This document shows, piece by piece, positions 5,165-5,880 of a DNA stretch of 5,880 bases (its first letter is position 1; the number at the start of each line of letters is the position of its first letter). A program made the translations under genes and the position numbers. The notes beneath the pieces are model-generated. The model had not been told where the DNA came from. It worked only from the letters and a program-made list of their open reading frames with translations, and did not search any database. The stretch is from Candidatus Dormiibacterota bacterium (GTDB lineage: Bacteria; Chloroflexota; Dormibacteria; Dormibacterales; Dormibacteraceae), in the NCBI GenBank assembly GCA_003151665.1, contig PLYD01000009.1, positions 1 through 5,880 of the forward strand, given 5' to 3'.

Positions 5165-5880
5165 GTGGCCGAGCGCGGGCCGGTGAGAGGCGACTCCCAC
5201 CCGGTCCCTAACTCGGTGGTGGAGGAGTCCCACCCCGGCGACATACACGGCGCGTTTGGCACGATCCGGGCCAGCGACGATACCCCGCGACGAACGTGGC
5301 GTAGGCGTCTGCTCACCCTGGCCGCGATCGTCGGGCCGGGCCTCATCGTCATGGTCGGCGACAACGACGCCGGTGGGGTTTCCACCTACGCGCAGGCCGG
5401 CCAGGACTTCGGCTATTCGCTTCTGTGGACGCTCGTCCTGCTGGTTCCAGTCCTGATCGTCAACCAGGAAATGGTCGTGCGCCTGGGCGCGGTCACCGGG
5501 GTCGGCCAGGCCAGGCTCATCAAGGAGAGGTTCGGCTCCTTCTGGGGGTGGTTCTCGGTCGGTGGGCTGTTCCTTCTGAACTTCCTCATCATCAGCACCG
5601 AGTTCATCGGCATCAGCATGGCCGGCGAGTACTTCGGCTTCAGCCCCTACGTCGTCGTTCCTCTGTCGGCGATCCTGCTCATCGGCATTACCGTCACCGG
5701 CAACTTCACGCGCTGGGAGCGCGCCATGTTCGTCTTTCTATTTGCCAGCCTGCTCGTGCTGCCGCTCGCCGTGATCAGCCACCCCAATCCGGGCGCCGCC
5801 ATCCGGGGATTCATCGAACCGAGCATCCTGGGCGGCTTCACGTCCAACGCCGCGCTGCTGATCATCGCGATCGTCGGCAC
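5165..5880 (+). CDS. NRAMP-family divalent-metal transporter with DAGG motif, N-terminal part
   Basis: The first 238 codons of an NRAMP (SLC11) permease that runs off the right edge; the reading frame stays open to the end. After a hydrophilic N-terminus (about 1-47), TM1 carries IVGPGLIVMVGDNDAGG (Asp68 to Gly71 occupy the DPGN position). This is followed by STYAQAGQDFGYSLLW, closely matching the family's TM1-TM2 junction. TM2 is about 82-103 (NQEMVVRLG after it). TM3 is about 127-150 with STEFIG (Glu146), TM4 about 162-180, and TM5 about 186-204 after RWERAM. TM6 begins at about 226 and the window stops at IAIVGT, just before the second metal-binding motif. The start is uncertain: GTG at 5165 is six bases after the previous stop, and GTG at 5183, 5216 and 5219 are alternatives. 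None has a good ribosome binding site. The frame is the same as the upstream sensor gene. The atypical motif suggests Mg2+ or broad divalent specificity rather than classical Mn/Fe, as an inference. Confidence 0.88.
   Translation, partial: MAERGPVRGDSHPVPNSVVEESHPGDIHGAFGTIRASDDTPRRTWRRRLLTLAAIVGPGLIVMVGDNDAGGVSTYAQAGQDFGYSLLWTLVLLVPVLIVNQEMVVRLGAVTGVGQARLIKERFGSFWGWFSVGGLFLLNFLIISTEFIGISMAGEYFGFSPYVVVPLSAILLIGITVTGNFTRWERAMFVFLFASLLVLPLAVISHPNPGAAIRGFIEPSILGGFTSNAALLIIAIVG

Noticed and set aside
5192..5238. Short imperfect direct repeat (GACTCCCACCCGG and GAGTCCCACCCCGG, 33 bp apart)
   Set aside because: The shared core is only eight bases and gives a repeated Ser-His-Pro in the disordered NRAMP N-terminus; chance or a small tandem duplication is enough to explain it.
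4337..5248. 303-codon minus-strand open frame opposite the MgtE_N/CBS gene
   Set aside because: Its composition is His/Arg/Val-rich without domain motifs, and the plus strand encodes an unmistakable MgtE_N/CBS protein.
1..5880. CRISPR arrays, insertion sequences, phage genes or toxin-antitoxin pairs
   Set aside because: I looked for repeated units, transposase or integrase motifs and small paired genes on both strands and found none.

Overview
The window is GC-rich bacterial DNA from one species, with no sign of a phage, insertion sequence or CRISPR array. The gene mix points to a free-living Gram-positive-type or Chloroflexota/Dormibacterota/Actinomycetota-like bacterium: an M32 carboxypeptidase, a LegB-type sugar dehydratase, and a DUF1003 + MgtE-sensor + NRAMP cassette. 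GTG starts are common. This taxonomic placement is an inference from gene content and is not secure.

Layout. Positions 1-335 (minus) hold the N-terminal third or less of a carboxypeptidase Taq-type (M32) metallopeptidase that runs off the left edge. A 74-bp divergent spacer follows, then a complete tRNA-Arg(UCU) at 410-485 (plus). One base after the tRNA's CCA, a minus-strand operon ends. Read 5'->3' on the minus strand, its genes are: a LegB-like NAD-dependent sugar-nucleotide 4,6-dehydratase (3126-2119), a sugar-1-phosphate nucleotidyltransferase (2105-1404), and an Rmd-like SDR reductase (1407-487). The junctions are 13 bp and a 4-bp ATGA overlap. In order, the three enzymes could activate a sugar phosphate, dehydrate it to a 4-keto-6-deoxy sugar nucleotide, and reduce it, so they plausibly make a 6-deoxyhexose donor such as GDP-rhamnose for surface glycans.

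A 138-bp divergent intergenic region (3127-3264) separates this operon from a plus-strand cassette: a small DUF1003 membrane protein with a His-rich N-terminus (3265-3744), a soluble PRC-barrel/MgtE_N/CBS protein that lacks the MgtE pore (3815-5158), and an NRAMP-family transporter (from about 5165, running off the right edge). The NRAMP protein has DAGG in place of the canonical DPGN metal-binding motif of TM1.

The most interesting reading is that the last three genes form a divalent-metal (probably Mg2+) uptake system. In it, the cytosolic Mg2+-sensing part of MgtE has been separated from its own pore and paired with an atypical NRAMP permease. The sensor and permease genes are in the same reading frame, separated by one TGA codon.
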